NCBI RefSeq assembly: GCF_023516575.1
Contig: NZ_JAMGBE010000001.1
Span: forward strand, 793,949-857,948
From: Sphingomonas hankyongi
Lineage (GTDB): Bacteria > Pseudomonadota > Alphaproteobacteria > Sphingomonadales > Sphingomonadaceae
Length of the DNA: 64,000 nucleotides
Reading direction: 5' to 3'
Below, piece after piece: positions 18,359 to 30,567 of the stretch. The position numbers and the translations under genes were made by a program. A model generated the notes under the pieces. It was given only the letters and a program-made list of their open reading frames with translations. It was not told the origin of the DNA and did not search any database. Each line of letters starts with the position of its first letter. The stretch's first letter is position 1.

Positions 18359-18841
18359 ATGAGCGACGAGACTCCGGAAAGCCTGATTCCGTACGACGAG
18401 ATCGTGCAGGACGCCCTGCGCGCCGTCGTCGGCCGGGTGCTGGGGGAGGTCGAGCGTTCCGGTGGACTCCCGGGCGACCATCACTTCTACATCACCTTCA
18501 AGACGCGGATGCCGGGCGTCTCGATCCCCAAGCATTTGATCGAGAAGTTTCCGGACGAGATGACCATCGTCATCCAGCACCGATTCTGGGACCTGAAGGT
18601 CGAAGACGATGCCTTCTCCGTCGGCCTGTCGTTCGGCGGCGTGCCGTCCACGCTCCACGTTCCTTTTGCGGCGGTCACGCAGTTTCACGACCCGGCCGTG
18701 GAGTTCGCGCTCACCTTCCAGGCAAATGCCGAGGAAGAGTCCCGTGAAGAGCATGAAGAGGCCCAGAATGATGCGCCCGCTGCGCAGCCTGCGGAGGACG
18801 GTTCCAACGTCGTGAACGTGGACTTCACCCGGAAGAAGTGA
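18359..18841 (+). CDS. sspB: ClpXP adaptor SspB, alphaproteobacterial type
   Basis: Product of 160 residues. The folded core (about 8-125, with GDHHFYITFKTRMPGV and IVIQHRFWDLKV) binds ssrA tags or other substrates, and an acidic linker leads to a short C-terminal module (NVVNVDFTRKK) that docks on ClpX. The layout matches SspB-alpha. It lies 88 bases before fumC, with repeat sequence between. Confidence 0.92.
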   Translation: MSDETPESLIPYDEIVQDALRAVVGRVLGEVERSGGLPGDHHFYITFKTRMPGVSIPKHLIEKFPDEMTIVIQHRFWDLKVEDDAFSVGLSFGGVPSTLHVPFAAVTQFHDPAVEFALTFQANAEEESREEHEEAQNDAPAAQPAEDGSNVVNVDFTRKK

Positions 18842-18842
18842 A

Positions 18843-18931
18843 TCATCGTCCTGAACTTGTTTCGGGACCCATTTTCGAGCAGGGCGCCGGACATTGGAAT
18901 GGATGCTGAACCAGGTTCGGCATGACGGATG
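18843..18931. repeat. Imperfect inverted-repeat element between sspB and fumC
   Basis: Left arm TCCTGAACTTGTTTCGGGAC (about 18848-18870) and right arm, read on the minus strand, CATGCCGAACCTGGTTCAGC belong to the same repeat type in opposite orientation. Such TGAACTTGTTTCAG-like palindromes are scattered between genes in many alphaproteobacteria. It could act as a transcription end for sspB. Confidence 0.5.
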
Positions 18932-20332
18932 GAGAACATGTCCAGCAGCACCCGCACCGAGACCGACAGCTTCGGTCCGATCGACGTTCCCGCAGACGCT
19001 TATTGGGGCGCGCAGACCGAGCGATCGATCGGCAACTTCCCCTTTGGTCCGCGGGAGCGGATGCCCGCCGAGATCGTCCATGCACTGGGATTCATCAAAC
19101 AGGCCGCGGCCCGGGTGAACGCCCGTATCGGAGGGCTGGACCCCCAGCTTGCCGAAGCGATCCAGCAGGCGGCCGCGGAAGTCGCGCGGGGTGACCTCGA
19201 CGGACAGTTCCCGCTCGTCATCTGGCAGACCGGGTCGGGCACGCAGTCCAACATGAACGCCAATGAGGTCATCGCCGGGCGCGCCAACGAGATCCTGACC
19301 GGCAAGCGCGGCGGCAAGGAGCCCGTCCACCCGAACGACCACGTGAACAAGGGCCAGTCGTCCAACGACAGCTTCCCGACCGCGATGCATATCGCCGCGG
19401 GCCGCGCGGTACATCAGCGGCTGATCCCGGCGCTCAAGATGATGCATGCGCGCCTTTCCGATCAGGCGAACAAATGGGATTCGATCGTCAAGATCGGGCG
19501 CACGCACTTGCAGGACGCAACGCCGCTCACGCTGGGGCAGGAATTTTCCGGCTACGCGGCTCAGGTTGAGGATTGCGTCGCCCGGGTCGAGGCAGCGCTT
19601 CCGCGGGTCATGCGGCTTGCCCAGGGCGGCACCGCCGTTGGGACAGGCCTCAACGCCCCGAAAGGCTTCGCGGGCGAATTCGCCGCCGAAGTCTCGCGGC
19701 TGACGCAGCTGCCCTTCACGTCGGCCCCGAACAAGTTCGCCGAACTCGCGGCGCACGACACGTTGGTCGAGCTGTCCGGAGTGCTGAACGTGGTCGCGGT
19801 CGCGCTGAGCAAGATCGCGAACGACATCCGCCTGCTAGGATCCGGCCCTCGTTGCGGCCTGGGCGAGCTGAAGCTGCCTGAGAACGAGCCGGGAAGCTCG
19901 ATCATGCCTGGCAAAGTGAACCCGACCCAGGCGGAAATGCTGACCATGGTCGCGGCGCAGGTCATGGGCAATCACGTCGCCGTCACCGTCGGCGGCCTCC
20001 AGGGTCACATGGAGCTGAACGTGTTCAAGCCGCTGATCGGCGCGAACGTCGTCCGCTCGATCAACCTCCTCGCGACGGGCATGGAAAGTTTCACGGAACG
20101 CATGCTGGACGGCACTGAGCCGGATCAGGAGCGGATCTCGGAACTCATGAACCGATCGCTGATGCTGGTCACGGCCCTCGCCCCGGAGATCGGCTACGAC
20201 AATGCCGCGACGATCGCCAAGCATGCTCACAAGACCGGCAAGACGCTGAAGGAGGCTGGCCTCGAGCTCGGACTGGTGGACGAGGCGACCTTCGACCGCG
20301 TCGTCAAGCCGGAGACGATGCTCGGCCGCTAG
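18929..20332 (+). CDS. fumC: Class II fumarate hydratase FumC
   Basis: Product of 467 residues, the iron-independent fumarase of the TCA cycle (fumarate to malate). Superfamily signatures [13 protein letters not shown] (near residue 105), [16 protein letters not shown] (near residue 191) and [16 protein letters not shown] (near residue 324, with the catalytic Ser loop) are all present. Start could also be the ATG three codons on. It ends in a four-base overlap with the convergent pagL-like gene. Confidence 0.96.
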   Translation: MENMSSSTRTETDSFGPIDVPADAYWGAQTERSIGNFPFGPRERMPAEIVHALGFIKQAAARVNARIGGLDPQLAEAIQQAAAEVARGDLDGQFPLVIWQTGSGTQSNMNANEVIAGRANEILTGKRGGKEPVHPNDHVNKGQSSNDSFPTAMHIAAGRAVHQRLIPALKMMHARLSDQANKWDSIVKIGRTHLQDATPLTLGQEFSGYAAQVEDCVARVEAALPRVMRLAQGGTAVGTGLNAPKGFAGEFAAEVSRLTQLPFTSAPNKFAELAAHDTLVELSGVLNVVAVALSKIANDIRLLGSGPRCGLGELKLPENEPGSSIMPGKVNPTQAEMLTMVAAQVMGNHVAVTVGGLQGHMELNVFKPLIGANVVRSINLLATGMESFTERMLDGTEPDQERISELMNRSLMLVTALAPEIGYDNAATIAKHAHKTGKTLKEAGLELGLVDEATFDRVVKPETMLGR

Positions 20333-20847
20333 AGCCTGAAATTCAGCCGCACTCCGAGATTGTCCATCCCGGGGTTCTGATGACCGAACAGCTGGGCATG
20401 GCTCATGTGCGCCCAGCTGGCCTCGAACGACATACGATCGCTGAGCTGCGCGCCGATACCCAGCTCCGGCTCGAAAAGGACGCGGCTTCCGAAATCGGTC
20501 TTGTCGTTGGTCAGGTCCTGAAAGTCCTTGGCTGATCCGGTGTGCACGGCAATCCCAAGCCCTGGGCGCACATAGACATGTTTGCCGAAGCGAGCGGAAA
20601 GGCCCGCTGCGGCATAATGCGTCTTGCCCGCCGTATTCAGTGCGCCGAACGCATAGGGTTGCAGGGGAGTCGAGCCGATGCGGCCGCCGCGCCAGCCGAG
20701 CTGTACGTCGGCCCCACCTTCCACGCCGCCAATGGACAGCGGCGTGTCCACATCATGGACATAGAGGCCGCCGAAAATCTCTCCGGCATTGGCTGCGGAC
20801 GGCGCGGCCAGCGCCAACAAGGTGCCTAGAACGACTATACGGCTCAC
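20329..20847 (-). CDS. PagL-like lipid A 3-O-deacylase
   Basis: Product of 172 residues: a signal peptide (about 1-23, ending SAANA) and an eight-strand outer-membrane barrel of the acyloxyacyl hydrolase/PagL family, which removes the 3-O acyl chain from lipid A. The catalytic region near the C-terminus reads [22 protein letters not shown]: the His-x-Ser pair is present, while the third acidic residue appears as Asp instead of Glu. The GTG at 20847 is chosen because GGGGAG precedes it. Confidence 0.8.
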   Translation of the reverse strand: MSRIVVLGTLLALAAPSAANAGEIFGGLYVHDVDTPLSIGGVEGGADVQLGWRGGRIGSTPLQPYAFGALNTAGKTHYAAAGLSARFGKHVYVRPGLGIAVHTGSAKDFQDLTNDKTDFGSRVLFEPELGIGAQLSDRMSFEASWAHMSHAQLFGHQNPGMDNLGVRLNFRL

Positions 20848-20977
20848 GCTCACTCTCCCCAGTGGACAAGGCCTCAATGTTCGAAGGGACGAAACGTGCC
20901 TTCCAGTGCGGAAATGGCAGCGATGAACTGCCGTTCGTTTACTGCTACGATTGCCTAGAACGCGGAGGAGGCTGCCC

Positions 20978-21496
20978 ATGCGTCGTCTGGCATTTACAAG
21001 TGTTGCGCTGGCCCCGTGCCTGTTGCTCGGAGCATGCCTTGGCAGCGGCGGCACCCGAGTTGCGAACCCGGTCGTGGCGGTCAGCCCGGCGCTGGCGGCC
21101 GCAGCCTATGTCGCAATGGCCGGGTCGATCGACCTCTATGAAATCCAGGCAGCGGAGCTCGCGCTGCAACGCTCGCAGGATCCCGCGAACCGAGCGTTCG
21201 CCCAACAGACTTTGACGGCCCATGAGGGAACCAGCGCGCAGCTGTCCATGGCCGGGAGGAGGCTGAATCTGCTTCCCTCCGCAACGCTAAACCCCGAGCA
21301 CCAGGCGCTGCTCGATGCTCTGAAAGCGACGCCCGATTTCGACCATACCTATCGCGCCCAGCAAAATATCCTTCACAGGGAAGGCGTCGCGCTACACACC
21401 CGTTACGCAAAGGCGGGCGACAGCCCGACGCTGCGCCCGGTTGCAAGGAATGCGGAGGAAGTGATGCGGCGTAACCAGCAGGCCATGCCTCGATGA
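20978..21496 (+). CDS. DUF4142 domain lipoprotein
   Basis: Product of 172 residues. Lipobox LLGAC (Cys around residue 20) is followed by a helical DUF4142 domain (YVAMAGSIDLYEIQAAELALQRS, FAQQTLTAHEGTSAQL), a ferritin-like periplasmic fold of unknown role. Strong GGAGGAGG site upstream of the ATG at 20978 fixes the start. It overlaps the next gene by four bases (ATGA). Confidence 0.85.
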   Translation: MRRLAFTSVALAPCLLLGACLGSGGTRVANPVVAVSPALAAAAYVAMAGSIDLYEIQAAELALQRSQDPANRAFAQQTLTAHEGTSAQLSMAGRRLNLLPSATLNPEHQALLDALKATPDFDHTYRAQQNILHREGVALHTRYAKAGDSPTLRPVARNAEEVMRRNQQAMPR

Positions 21497-21900
21497 GAAA
21501 GCTGATGCTGGCGGGGGCGGCATTACTAGCATCGGGCTGCAATACGCCCGGTCTCAATGAGGAGCCGGGGCGGCTGATCGGCGTTTGGGGCGGGCCACAC
21601 GCGGGCATCGTCTTCCAGGGAGGACTTGGCGACGTCGAATTCGACTGCGCTTCAGGCACGATCGACGGTACGGTCACGCCCGGTAAGGACGGCTCCTTCA
21701 TGGGCCAGGGCACTTATCGCACGGGAACTTCGGGCCCGGTCCGGGTCGGGCAGTTCTTCAAGAGCCAGCGGGCGACCTACATGGGTACCGTCGTCGACAA
21801 GACGAACATGACGCTGAACGTAGAGCTTGAGGACGGAACCCACATCGGTCCTTTCAGCCTGGTTCAAAACGCGCCGCCCCAGACGACCCGCTGCCTCTGA
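21493..21900 (+). CDS. Hypothetical lipoprotein co-transcribed with the DUF4142 gene
   Basis: Product of 135 residues with lipobox ASGC (Cys16), then a beta-rich domain (LIGVWGGPHAGIVFQGGLGDVEFDCASG). No family recognised with certainty. The ATGA overlap with the DUF4142 gene implies joint expression; both probably act in the envelope. Confidence 0.75.
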   Translation: MRKLMLAGAALLASGCNTPGLNEEPGRLIGVWGGPHAGIVFQGGLGDVEFDCASGTIDGTVTPGKDGSFMGQGTYRTGTSGPVRVGQFFKSQRATYMGTVVDKTNMTLNVELEDGTHIGPFSLVQNAPPQTTRCL

Positions 21901-22464
21901 TCAGCCGGCCTGCCAGGCGCGAAGGGCGTCGCTCGGCCAAAGCAGCATCCACACGTTCAGCGTCAGATTGTCGCGGATCACGAGCAGCGGCACGAGCTCC
22001 AGGAAGAGGACCACGGCGATCGACGCCCAAAGCGGCAACTTGCGCGCCGCCAGGAACCCCAGGATCATCATGAGGATGTCCGACAGCGAGTTGATGACGC
22101 TGTCCCCGGTGTAGCCGAGCGCCGCCGTGGCGGTGCGATAGCGGTCGATCACCATCGGCGTATTCTCGGTGATCTCCCACGCCGCTTCGATGAAAAGCGC
22201 GACGAGGAAGCGGCGCTCGACCGGCCATCCGGGCGCTATCAGCCAAAGCACAGCAAAGAATAGGAAGCCATGGACGATATGGCTGAAGCTGTACCAGTCG
22301 GCGAGCATCTGGCTCGTCCGTGGGCTGTCACGTCCCGCAACCCACAGGTCGATGGCGCCGCAGGTGCAGATCGGATTGCGGCCCATCGCGAGGAGGACAG
22401 CGGCGGCGAACAGGATCATGACGAGAGCTGCCAATGCAGCGCGGCGGGATATCATCGCACTCAC
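21901..22464 (-). CDS. DUF2585 (UPF0314) integral membrane protein
   Basis: Product of 187 residues with about five membrane segments. The N-terminal GRNPICTCGAIDLW and SHIVHGFLFF followed by EAAWEITENTPMVIDRYR are characteristic of the DUF2585 family. The stop abuts the convergent lipoprotein gene. Function unknown. Confidence 0.88.
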   Translation of the reverse strand: MSAMISRRAALAALVMILFAAAVLLAMGRNPICTCGAIDLWVAGRDSPRTSQMLADWYSFSHIVHGFLFFAVLWLIAPGWPVERRFLVALFIEAAWEITENTPMVIDRYRTATAALGYTGDSVINSLSDILMMILGFLAARKLPLWASIAVVLFLELVPLLVIRDNLTLNVWMLLWPSDALRAWQAG

Positions 22465-22521
22465 GATTAGCAGAGCGAAGCGGCTTGCAAAGATCAGCCA
22501 TAGGGCGGATCAACCGCGCCG

Positions 22522-23499
22522 ATGCTGCGAGCTTACGGACCTGGCTGCGACGGGAGCGTCGTCGAGGCGAAGATTAGCAAGATCCCCGAGGGCGCGACAT
22601 GGATCGACCTCGAGGAGCCGACGCACGACGAAGAGAAGCTGGTCGAGAAATGCGTTGGCTTCAACGTGCCGACCCAGCAGGACCTTGCCGAGATCCAGCC
22701 CTCCAGTCGGCTCTACGAACGGGACGGCGTGCTCTACATGACCGTGAGCGTTCTCTGCGGCATCGAAGACGGGCAGCCCACGACCACGCCGATCGGATTC
22801 GTGCTTGGGGACAACCGCCTCGTCACGATCCGCTATGCGACCCCGAAGCCGATCCGCGCTTTCGTCGACCACGTGCGGCGCGAGCCGGAGCTCGCCCGCA
22901 ATGCAACGACGGTGCTCGCGCGGATGCTCGATGCGGTCACCGACAGGATCGCCGACGAGCTCGAGGCCGTGGCCGCCAACATCGAGAGCGTCTCGGCGCT
23001 CGTCTTTCCGAAAAACATCAAGGTGCGCCGCATCCCCGCGGAAAGGCTCACTGCCCTCCTGACACGGGTCGGCAGAGCGCAGACGCTGGTTGCGAAGGCT
23101 CGCTATTCCGCCGTGAGCATGATGCGGATGCTGAGCTTCCTGAACGGGTCGGGCAGGATGAACGATGCCGCGAACGCGGAGGCGCGATCGCACTTGCGGA
23201 GCCTCGCGATCGACACTTCGTCGCTGAGCGAGCATGCAAGCTTCCTGGCAGACAACCTCATCTTCCTGCTCGATGCCGCACTGGGGCTGATCAGCATTGA
23301 GCAGAATGCGGCGATGAAGGTGTTTTCGTGGGTCGCGGTCGTCCTAATGCCGCCGACGCTCATCGCCGGGATTTACGGGATGAACTTCCGCTATTTCCCG
23401 GAACTAGGCTGGCACTACGGCTATGCGATCTCGATCGTGGTGATGGTCGCCAGCGCGGTCGTTCCCTTCGCGATCCTGAAGCGGCTTCGCTGGATCTAG
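22522..23499 (+). CDS. corA: CorA family magnesium transporter
   Basis: Product of 325 residues. A large cytoplasmic domain (about 1-260) is followed by two C-terminal membrane segments with the selectivity motif YGMNF between them. It forms pentameric channels for Mg or other divalent ions. Ends in a four-base overlap with a small minus-strand gene. Confidence 0.93.
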   Translation: MLRAYGPGCDGSVVEAKISKIPEGATWIDLEEPTHDEEKLVEKCVGFNVPTQQDLAEIQPSSRLYERDGVLYMTVSVLCGIEDGQPTTTPIGFVLGDNRLVTIRYATPKPIRAFVDHVRREPELARNATTVLARMLDAVTDRIADELEAVAANIESVSALVFPKNIKVRRIPAERLTALLTRVGRAQTLVAKARYSAVSMMRMLSFLNGSGRMNDAANAEARSHLRSLAIDTSSLSEHASFLADNLIFLLDAALGLISIEQNAAMKVFSWVAVVLMPPTLIAGIYGMNFRYFPELGWHYGYAISIVVMVASAVVPFAILKRLRWI

Positions 23500-23702
23500 T
23501 CGTTGACGAGCAGAATCGGAGCGTCCGCGTCCGCGTCCGCAACGGGAGCGGGCTCGGGCTTTGCGGCGCGACGGCGCGCCAGCGCTGCATAAGCGAGCGC
23601 CAGGTCGCCGGCGACTTCCACCGACTCGCCGCTCTCCTTGGAGAAAGCGGCAGCGCGCGCTTCAGCGGCTCTGCGCCGGAAATATTCGCTATCGTTGACC
23701 AT
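23496..23702 (-). CDS. Small hypothetical protein with an Ala/Asp-rich C-terminus
   Basis: Product of 68 residues, starting MVNDSEYFRRRAAEARAAAF and ending in a Pro-Ala-Asp repeat (VADADADAPILLVND). The YFRRRAxExRxAA opening is seen in short Sphingomonad proteins of unknown role. It overlaps corA by four bases at the 3' ends. Confidence 0.55.
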   Translation of the reverse strand: MVNDSEYFRRRAAEARAAAFSKESGESVEVAGDLALAYAALARRRAAKPEPAPVADADADAPILLVND

Positions 23703-23840
23703 TCCCCGGTTCCTGACTTGTTCTTCCTTGGCATGTAGAATGCGCAGGTGACAGATTGAAGTCGCCGCCCGTCAGCCCGGCGCAGCCGATGATCCGTTCG
23801 GCGCAACGTAACGGCCGTAAGGTCGTTTCAGCCTCGCAAC

Positions 23841-24356
23841 ATGAGCAAAATCGCGAAAAACGGCGCCAAAAACGGCGGCAGCAAGCAAAAGAGCCGTGCG
23901 GTCCAGATCGGCGACGCGATCTCCGATTGGACGTCCAAGGTTTTCGCCCATCCTTACATGCAGGTCGGGGTCATCCTGTTCTGCGCGACATGGTTCGCCA
24001 TTGGCCTTCAGACCGATCTTCTCACTGCCGCGCTGTCGATCCTCGCCATCACGCTCACACAGATGGTCCTCAACAGTCAGTACGACCGCGAGGCCGACGC
24101 TCACCGGCGGGACGTCGCCATGCACGCCAAGCTCGATGAGCTGATCGCGGCCAGCAGGCGCGCGAAGAACGAGTTCGTCGGCATCGAGGAGCGGGAGGAA
24201 GAGGAAATCGTCCAGCTGAAGGAAGAGGTGAAGGAAGCGATCGAGGACTCGGTCGAAGAGGCCGTCGAGGACGGGCAGCCCGTCGACCAGGCCATCGATC
24301 AAGCCGCGCGCAAGGTCAAAAGCGAGCGGACGCCAGCGGAAGAAGCGCGCCGCTGA
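23841..24356 (+). CDS. Low-affinity iron permease family small membrane protein
   Basis: Product of 171 residues: two membrane segments (about 40-80, VILFCATWFAIGLQTDLLTAALSILAITLTQM) and the motif VLNSQYDREADAHRRDVAMHAKLDEL of PF04120. An acidic coiled C-terminus follows (about 100-160). Despite the family name, iron transport by bacterial members is unproven. Confidence 0.8.
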   Translation: MSKIAKNGAKNGGSKQKSRAVQIGDAISDWTSKVFAHPYMQVGVILFCATWFAIGLQTDLLTAALSILAITLTQMVLNSQYDREADAHRRDVAMHAKLDELIAASRRAKNEFVGIEEREEEEIVQLKEEVKEAIEDSVEEAVEDGQPVDQAIDQAARKVKSERTPAEEARR

Positions 24357-24452
24357 GCGTGCAGCTTCCGGAATCTTTGCGGCGAGGGAAGCGGGTTGCT
24401 AAGGGCGCTCCCGCCACCAAATGGGCGGCGAAGACACCTTCAAGGACCGATA

Positions 24453-27134
<2,682 letters not shown>

Positions 27135-27144
27135 GCCGGTCAGC

Positions 27145-27417
27145 GTGACGCCAGTCGAAATCGCCGTCGAAATCGCCGGCTGGATCGGGGCGCTGCTGAT
27201 CCTGTTCGCCTATCTGTTCCTGTCCGCGGGAAGGCTCACCGGGCAGTCGCTCGCCTATCAGGCGATGAACGTGGTCGGGGCCGCAGGCTTCGTGATCAAC
27301 GGCTGGTGGCACGGCGCCTTGCCGTCGGCGTCGCTGAACGTGTTATGGCTGTTGATTGGAGCGGTCGCATCATGGCGAATAATGAAGAAACGAGGATCGT
27401 CGACCTCAGCCATGTGA
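27145..27417 (+). CDS. CBU_0592-type small membrane protein
   Basis: Product of 90 residues starting at a GTG (VTPVEIAVEIAGWIGA). Three membrane segments occupy nearly the whole protein, with GQSLAYQAMNVVGAAGFVINGWWHG in the middle as in the CBU_0592 family. It sits 10 bases after acnA and overlaps the next gene's start by 46 bases in another frame. Role unknown. Confidence 0.7.
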   Translation: MTPVEIAVEIAGWIGALLILFAYLFLSAGRLTGQSLAYQAMNVVGAAGFVINGWWHGALPSASLNVLWLLIGAVASWRIMKKRGSSTSAM

Positions 27418-28046
27418 TCGAGCATGGCATGACGACCTACAAGGGGCTTCCGGGCCCGCACATCTGCGATTTCTGGACGCGCGAAGGTTCAGCCGAGAAT
27501 TACGACGACGGGTCCAGCTTCCAGATCGGACGGATCGACATGGTCGCGAATACAGGCACCTATCTCGACAGCCCCTTCCATCGCTACGCCGATGGCGCGG
27601 ATCTTGCGGAACTGCCGCTGAATTCTCTCGCGGAATTGCCCGGCATCGTCATCCGGCGGCCGTGGGAGAACGGGATCGAGATCGGCCTGGCAGGCATGGA
27701 GGGCCTCGACGTCCACGGTATGGCGGTGCTTTTCCAGACCGGCTGGGACCGTCACTGGAGGACCGATCGCTACGGCGAGGAACACCCCTATCTAACCCGC
27801 GAGGCCGCGGAATGGCTGGTCGCCAATGGTGCCGCTCTGGTCGGGATCGACAGCTACAACATCGACGACACGCGCGTTCGCGCGCGGCCGGTTCACACCA
27901 AGCTGCTCGCGGCTGATATACCGATTTGCGAACATATGACGGCCCTTGGCAGCCTGCCCGATGCGGGATTCCGTTTCTCCGCCGTGCCGCCAAAGATTTC
28001 CGGAATGGGCACCTTCCCGGTTCGCGCTTACGCCGTGCTCGGCTGA
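27372..28046 (+). CDS. Cyclase/kynurenine-formamidase-like protein
   Basis: Product of 224 residues of the cyclase family PF04199. Start MANNEETRIVDLSH chosen at 27372. The usual metal motif H-x-G-T-H-x-D-x-P-x-H appears as ANTGTYLDSPFHRY: the Asp and last His remain but the first two His are Asn and Tyr. The C-terminal TALGSLPDAGFRFSAVPPKI is typical. It may hydrolyse an amide or lactone, but the altered metal site makes the reaction uncertain. Overlaps ygfZ by 19 bases. Confidence 0.8.
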   Translation: MANNEETRIVDLSHVIEHGMTTYKGLPGPHICDFWTREGSAENYDDGSSFQIGRIDMVANTGTYLDSPFHRYADGADLAELPLNSLAELPGIVIRRPWENGIEIGLAGMEGLDVHGMAVLFQTGWDRHWRTDRYGEEHPYLTREAAEWLVANGAALVGIDSYNIDDTRVRARPVHTKLLAADIPICEHMTALGSLPDAGFRFSAVPPKISGMGTFPVRAYAVLG

Positions 28047-28744
28047 GCCAAAGCGGCCGCGAGCCAATCCGGGATCAAAGCGCCGCTCAAATCTTCGACG
28101 CGCCGATGTTCGACGGAGAGGCCAAGTTCGCGATAGTGGATGCGCGAGCGGGGGCCAGGATCGTCCGTCTGCACCACGACCAGCCGGCGATTGACCTTCT
28201 GCCGCCAGTTCATGCGCGCCGTATTTTCCTGGCCGACGAAGCAACCCTTTGTGAAGCTGACGCCGTTCAGCTCGGCCGCATTGCACTCGAGCCAGAGCAG
28301 GTCGCCGAGCTCCGCGCTGCCCTCGCACACGCCGAGGCGCAGGCGATGCTCGAGCCAGCCTGCGGCCGGTTCCTCCGCCGGGCCGATCCAGCGACTGCCA
28401 AGGCCTGGCAGGCGCGGGTCCGGCGTGCTCCCGTCGCCCGGCGACCAGTGAACGGCGAGGCCTTCGTCGCGCTCAATCCGGATCGGCCGGCGAAGGCGAT
28501 AGAGGCCGAGCCGCTTGATCAGCTCCTCGACCGCGTCCGCTTCGCAATCGATCAGCAAGTCGTCCGCATCCGGCCAGACGATGAAGTCAAACATGCATTT
28601 GCCTTGCGGCGTCAGCAGGCCCGCCCACACGGGCAGGGCGCCGCTCACGTCGCTGGTGATAAGTCCCTGCAGGAAGCCCCGCACGTCCTCTCCAGAGAGA
28701 CGAACGATGGCGCGATCGGTCAGGGTGGTTGCCGGCATGATCAT
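28028..28744 (-). CDS. ygfZ: Folate-binding YgfZ/CAF17-like Fe-S protein maturation factor
   Basis: Product of 238 residues of the GcvT-related family. The diagnostic motif [16 protein letters not shown] near residue 165 contains the conserved cysteine. It helps repair or assemble 4Fe-4S enzymes, using tetrahydrofolate; such targets in this window include AcnA and QueG. It lies next to pyrC and starts 17 bases from it on the opposite strand. Confidence 0.9.
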   Translation of the reverse strand: MIMPATTLTDRAIVRLSGEDVRGFLQGLITSDVSGALPVWAGLLTPQGKCMFDFIVWPDADDLLIDCEADAVEELIKRLGLYRLRRPIRIERDEGLAVHWSPGDGSTPDPRLPGLGSRWIGPAEEPAAGWLEHRLRLGVCEGSAELGDLLWLECNAAELNGVSFTKGCFVGQENTARMNWRQKVNRRLVVVQTDDPGPRSRIHYRELGLSVEHRRVEDLSGALIPDWLAAALAQPSTA

Positions 28745-28761
28745 CAGTTAGGGAGCGGTCC

Positions 28762-29784
28762 GTGGCTTCGCAAACGCTGACCATCCGCCGGCCGGACGAC
28801 TGGCACGTGCATTTGCGCGATGGCGAGATGCTTCGCCGGGTCGCGCGCTACACCGCGAGGCAGTTTTGCCGGGCGATCGTCATGCCCAATCTCGTCCCAC
28901 CGGTGACAAGCGTGGACGCCGCTGCAGCCTATAGGGATCGCATCAGGGAAGCGGCTGGCGAGGGCTTCGAACCGCTGATGACGTGCTACCTCACGGACGA
29001 GGCCGATCCCGCGGAGATCGCGCGGGGCTTCGAGGAGCGCATCTGGATCGCGGCCAAGCTCTATCCGGCTGGCGCGACGACCAATTCCGCATCCGGCGTG
29101 ACGGAGATAAAACGCATCTACCCGGCCCTGGAGCGCATGCAGTCGATCGGCATGGTCCTGTGCGTGCATGGCGAAGTCACCGACCCGGAAATCGACGTTT
29201 TCGACCGCGAAGCCGTATTCATCGATCGCGTCCTGAGCGGCGTCGTCCACGATTTTCCGGATCTGAAGGTTGTGTTCGAGCACATCACGACCAGCGAAGC
29301 CGCTCAGTTCGTCCAGGGCGCGGGCGACAACATCGCAGCTACGGTCACGCCGCAGCATCTCATCATCAACCGCAACGCGATCTTCGCGGGTGGATTGAGG
29401 CCGCACGCCTACTGCCTCCCCGTCGCGAAGCGGGAAAAGCACCGCCTCGCCGTTCGCGCTGCGGCGACGTCGGGTTCGCCGAAATTCTTCCTGGGCACCG
29501 ACAGCGCTCCGCATTCGCGCGAAGCGAAGGAATCTGCCTGCGGATGCGCCGGCATCTTCAATGCGCCCTTCGCCCTCGAATCCTACGCGCAGGTGTTCGA
29601 AGAGGAGGATGCGCTGGATCGGTTCGAGGGGTTCGCTTCCGAGCATGGAGCACGCTTCTATGGACTGCCGCTCAACGCAGGAACCACGACCCTGGAACGC
29701 AACCAAGTCATCGTCCCGGACGAAATGGAAGGACTGGTGCCCTTCCACGCGGGGGAAACTCTCCGATGGAGGATTGCCGGCTAG
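28762..29784 (+). CDS. pyrC: Dihydroorotase PyrC (class II)
   Basis: Product of 340 residues, pyrimidine synthesis (carbamoyl-aspartate to dihydroorotate). Zinc motifs: [10 protein letters not shown] near residue 10, the carbamylated Lys in [11 protein letters not shown] near residue 98, and [12 protein letters not shown] near residue 248. The GTG start follows GGGAG. Ends in a four-base overlap with the Crp/Fnr gene. Confidence 0.95.
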   Translation: MASQTLTIRRPDDWHVHLRDGEMLRRVARYTARQFCRAIVMPNLVPPVTSVDAAAAYRDRIREAAGEGFEPLMTCYLTDEADPAEIARGFEERIWIAAKLYPAGATTNSASGVTEIKRIYPALERMQSIGMVLCVHGEVTDPEIDVFDREAVFIDRVLSGVVHDFPDLKVVFEHITTSEAAQFVQGAGDNIAATVTPQHLIINRNAIFAGGLRPHAYCLPVAKREKHRLAVRAAATSGSPKFFLGTDSAPHSREAKESACGCAGIFNAPFALESYAQVFEEEDALDRFEGFASEHGARFYGLPLNAGTTTLERNQVIVPDEMEGLVPFHAGETLRWRIAG

Positions 29785-30530
29785 CTGTCGCCGTGCCCAG
29801 TGCCGCCGATCACCGAATTGAAATGCGTTTCCAGGCGCTCGTAGCATTCGCACGCGCGCTGGCTTAGCCCTTCGCGGTCCGTGATCCGGACCACTCCGCG
29901 CCCGGTCGCGATGAGGCCGTCCTGCTCAAACGACTGGAGTACGGCGTTGACAGTCGTTCGCTGGACCCCAAGCAGGTCGGCCAGTGCCTGCTGGGTTAGC
30001 TCGATCCGGTTTCCGGTGCGGTCCTGGGCGTGCAGCAACCAACGCGCGGCCCGCTCGGGGATCGAATGGTAAGCATTGCATGCGACTGACTGCATCGTCT
30101 GGGACAGCAGGTAATCGGAAAATCGGCAGAACAGGTTGGCGATGAAAGGCGATTCCCGCTTGGCGTCTTCAAGCGCCTTCATCGGCACGCGAAGCGCCTG
30201 CCCGCCCACCAGGACGCGGGCACGTGAAAATGCAGGCGCCTGACCACAGCTGACGATCCCGCCGACTGCGCCCCTTCGCCCGATCAGGGCTGCTTCCACC
30301 GTTCGTCCGCCGCAGAGCTCGATCTCCATGGAGACCAAGGTCGGTCCGACCGGAAAGAGGCTGCTCACGACTTGTTCGCCCCGGGTCAGTGCTATGTCGC
30401 CAGTCTGGAACTCTACCATCGTCCCGAACGGCTCGATCAGCTTGCGAGCCTCGGATGAGAAGGTCGCAAGCAGGCGATTGCCCGCGAAAGCCGCATCGGT
30501 CTGCGTAAGTTCGTCTGTGATCACAGCCAT
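29781..30530 (-). CDS. Crp/Fnr family transcriptional regulator
   Basis: Product of 249 residues. A cyclic-nucleotide-binding-like beta domain (about 20-140) is followed by the DNA-binding helix-turn-helix [24 protein letters not shown] near residue 190. There is no N-terminal Fe-S cysteine cluster, so it is not an FNR oxygen sensor. It sits immediately downstream of the galactose-dehydrogenase gene but nothing shows that it controls the sugar cluster. Confidence 0.85.
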   Translation of the reverse strand: MAVITDELTQTDAAFAGNRLLATFSSEARKLIEPFGTMVEFQTGDIALTRGEQVVSSLFPVGPTLVSMEIELCGGRTVEAALIGRRGAVGGIVSCGQAPAFSRARVLVGGQALRVPMKALEDAKRESPFIANLFCRFSDYLLSQTMQSVACNAYHSIPERAARWLLHAQDRTGNRIELTQQALADLLGVQRTTVNAVLQSFEQDGLIATGRGVVRITDREGLSQRACECYERLETHFNSVIGGTGHGDS

Positions 30531-30567
30531 TACGGCGACACAATGCGCCTTGGCCGAAGTTGATCCA

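Noticed and set aside
18197..19756. 519-codon minus-strand frame across sspB and fumC
   Set aside because: It runs antisense to two strongly supported genes and shows no recognisable motif.
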